Positions 62,169-64,000 of a stretch of 64,000 nucleotides of DNA are shown one piece after another (position 1 is the first letter of the stretch; the number at the start of each line of letters is the position of its first letter). Where the stretch lies: contig CM031628.1 of assembly GCA_018398815.1 (NCBI GenBank), forward strand, positions 4,350,753 through 4,414,752. Direction: 5' to 3'. The notes below the pieces were generated by a model. That model made no database searches. It worked only from the letters and a program-made list of their open reading frames with translations, and was not told the origin of the DNA. This DNA comes from Conus ventricosus. Its lineage: Eukaryota; Mollusca; Gastropoda; Neogastropoda; Conidae. A program made the position numbers and the translations under genes.

Positions 62169-62248
62169 TCTCTCTCTCTCTCACTCACAACACACACACA
62201 CACACACACACACACCACACCACACACACACACACCACACACACACAT
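61940..62248. repeat. CA and CT microsatellite block
   Basis: CA runs with frequent ACC interruptions and CT runs at 61,995-62,026, 62,090-62,100 and 62,170-62,182. Confidence 0.95.
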
Positions 62249-62737
62249 CCACTCTTATTTGTTTTCTCCATTGTCTTTTTCTCTTTCTTTTTTTCTTTTT
62301 TTTTTTTTTTCTTTCCCCCATCCATCTCTGTCCCCATCTGGTTGTCCCTGTCGGTGACCACAGTACCGTTACATGATTGTTACAGGCCTTTGCTCTCTGC
62401 TGTATGAAGGTGTTGGTACTCCCATGGTGAGTTTCTTGTTGACCTATATATATATATATATAGATGTAATAATGCCTTGCTATGAAGACTGTACATAAAC
62501 ACATATCACACAAGAACGCGCGTCGGTCTTTGTCTTGGATATGAACTGTGGAGTATTTATTGGTGGCCTGATCTTGTTGAAGCTCACTTGTTGGCATGTT
62601 TGGGTAGGAACATGTGTGCACTTGTCCCCGCACTTTCAGTGACTTGCATAGATGCAGTACATGCACATGTATATGTGATCACATAAGCGTGCCAAAAAAA
62701 AAAAGAAATATTACACATGAACAAATACACGAGTGTG

Positions 62738-62831
62738 CAATGCACACACACACACACACACCACACACACACACCACACCCCCACTCATATGCACGCATG
62801 CACCCACACACGCAAGCATGCAGGCATTCAT

Positions 62832-62872
<41 letters not shown>

Positions 62873-62886
62873 ACACGCACACACAG
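62738..62886. repeat. (CA)n block
   Basis: Interrupted CA runs, followed by unique AT-rich sequence. Confidence 0.95.
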
Positions 62887-63308
62887 ACGACTAACTTAAA
62901 AACGATATCTGAATGTTATTGGTGTCGACATTGAAACTTAGTTTGTTGGGCTATAAACCAATGAATTGGATCGAATTGTCCCCCTTTTCATAACTTGCTC
63001 ATCACTCTCAAACGTCATGTAACAGAAAGATACATAGAAAACACAGTCCCTTTTGATTTCTTTTTACCAAGATGGTGGGTTTCAGCTTCAAACATTTTCT
63101 CTTTTTTTAATATCCTGTGTTAAGTGTTTATAACCATGGTTTTTGTGAATATGAGAAGTTACGGGGTTGTTTTTTTGACATATAAAGGGCATGTTTTTTT
63201 CTGTTTTGTTAGAATTTAATTGAATGTAAGAAAAAACTTGATACGTTTTTTCTGTGCCTTGATATTGTGAATAAATCGTAAAGGACAGTATGATTATATG
63301 TTCAAGTG

Positions 63309-63310
<2 letters not shown>
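62887..63310. other. AT-rich sequence with second polyadenylation signal
   Basis: AATAAA at 63,270-63,275. If the transcript runs this far, the 3' UTR would be 7 kb. No coding exon seen. Confidence 0.4.
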
Positions 63311-63361
<51 letters not shown>

Positions 63362-64000
63362 GACGAGAGGAGAGAGTTAAAAAAAAGCTTTGACCTTTAT
63401 TTTATTGAAACAGTAAAAGAAATCTCTTACACACACACACACACACTCACACAGAATACCCAAACTTGCTTTATTTTACTTTTCATTTATGTTTTAAAAC
63501 TTTATAATAATGGAAAGATATAAAGTTTCGATTGTTACTCTGGCGCGGAAATCTCATCATTCATTCAAGTGAAACTGAATATTGCGCTACATTTTTTTTC
63601 CACTTTTTTTCTTCAATATGTATGATGAAATGTTGACTTTTATGTTGCAAATCAGCTGTTAAGAAAGTTTGGATTATTCAAAAAGCTGACGACAGAAAGA
63701 ATATGCCAGGCTCTATTAAAAAGAAAAAAAAAGAAAGGAAAACAAACAACGTGGATTTATTGAAATCATTTATTTTGAAAAGAGAACACGATTTGATGGT
63801 TGGTAAACCCACTTTTTTAGTTAGCAATACACATGCACGCACACACACCGAGACATTACCACATGCACAATTACACACGCACACACACTCACACATGCAC
63901 GTTGTGGCGTGCACACACACAACACACACCCCAGACAAACACATTCTCGTGAGCTAGCCACCGGTCTCTCTCCCTCTCTCTCTCTTTTCCCCTCTCTCTC
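63311..64000. repeat. Microsatellites and AT-rich DNA to the window end
   Basis: TG/GA at 63,311-63,361, CA at 63,431-63,450, CA-rich at 63,835-63,930 and CT at 63,965-64,000. No gene recognised. Confidence 0.8.

Overview
The window is eukaryotic nuclear DNA: genes are split by GT-AG introns, and the sequence is full of dinucleotide microsatellites, minisatellites, SINEs, non-LTR fragments and cut-and-paste transposons. The repeat style, the intron sizes and the protein sequences suggest an invertebrate, probably a mollusc (gastropod-like). That is an impression from family resemblance and I cannot prove it without a search.

Only one host gene can be followed from end to end. It lies on the + strand at about 32.8-56.2 kb (mRNA possibly to 58.0 or 63.3 kb) and encodes an I-kappa-B family ankyrin protein, closest in design to I-kappa-B-zeta/Bcl-3. 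I reconstruct 13 coding exons with compatible phases, about 1,091 residues. The N-terminal half is long, Ser/Pro-rich and low in complexity, and carries a textbook beta-TrCP phosphodegron (DSGIAS). The C-terminal quarter holds five or more ankyrin repeats. A canonical kappa-B site (GGGACTTTCC) and a full CRE (TGACGTCA) lie within 170 bp upstream of the first ATG, suggesting NF-kappa-B feedback control. Two spots (a C7 run in exon 3 and a stretch of about 10 codons in the last exon) look like single-base indels. A second host gene is represented by one minus-strand exon at 15.5 kb with the C-terminal signature of a class I phosphatidylinositol transfer protein.

0-15 kb is repeat territory: a 33/30-bp minisatellite; a 4.5-kb array of 40-41-bp units with a 410-bp higher-order duplication, containing a LINE fragment that itself holds a SINE with a perfect 12-bp target duplication; two or three more minisatellites that sit inside copies of one tRNA-headed SINE-like family; a decayed reverse-transcriptase LINE; and a 60-bp minisatellite. 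16.0-18.6 kb is a THAP/P-element-type transposase gene with intact THAP exons but an internal deletion and a frameshift. 18.6-21.6 kb is mostly microsatellite. 21.8-24.0 kb holds another copy of the SINE-like family and two LINE fragments. 24.2-30.4 kb is a DNA transposon with long inverted ends whose left arm was interrupted by a very young LTR retrotransposon (24,442-29,383; TACAC target duplication) that keeps gag-protease but has no polymerase.

The most unusual theme is minisatellite birth inside one SINE-like family. Four copies can be aligned by eye, and a fifth is likely. At least three of them, probably four, carry tandem expansions of different unit length (45+39, 49, 38 and perhaps 33 bp), while the copy at 21.8-22.7 kb is unexpanded and can serve as the ancestral layout.
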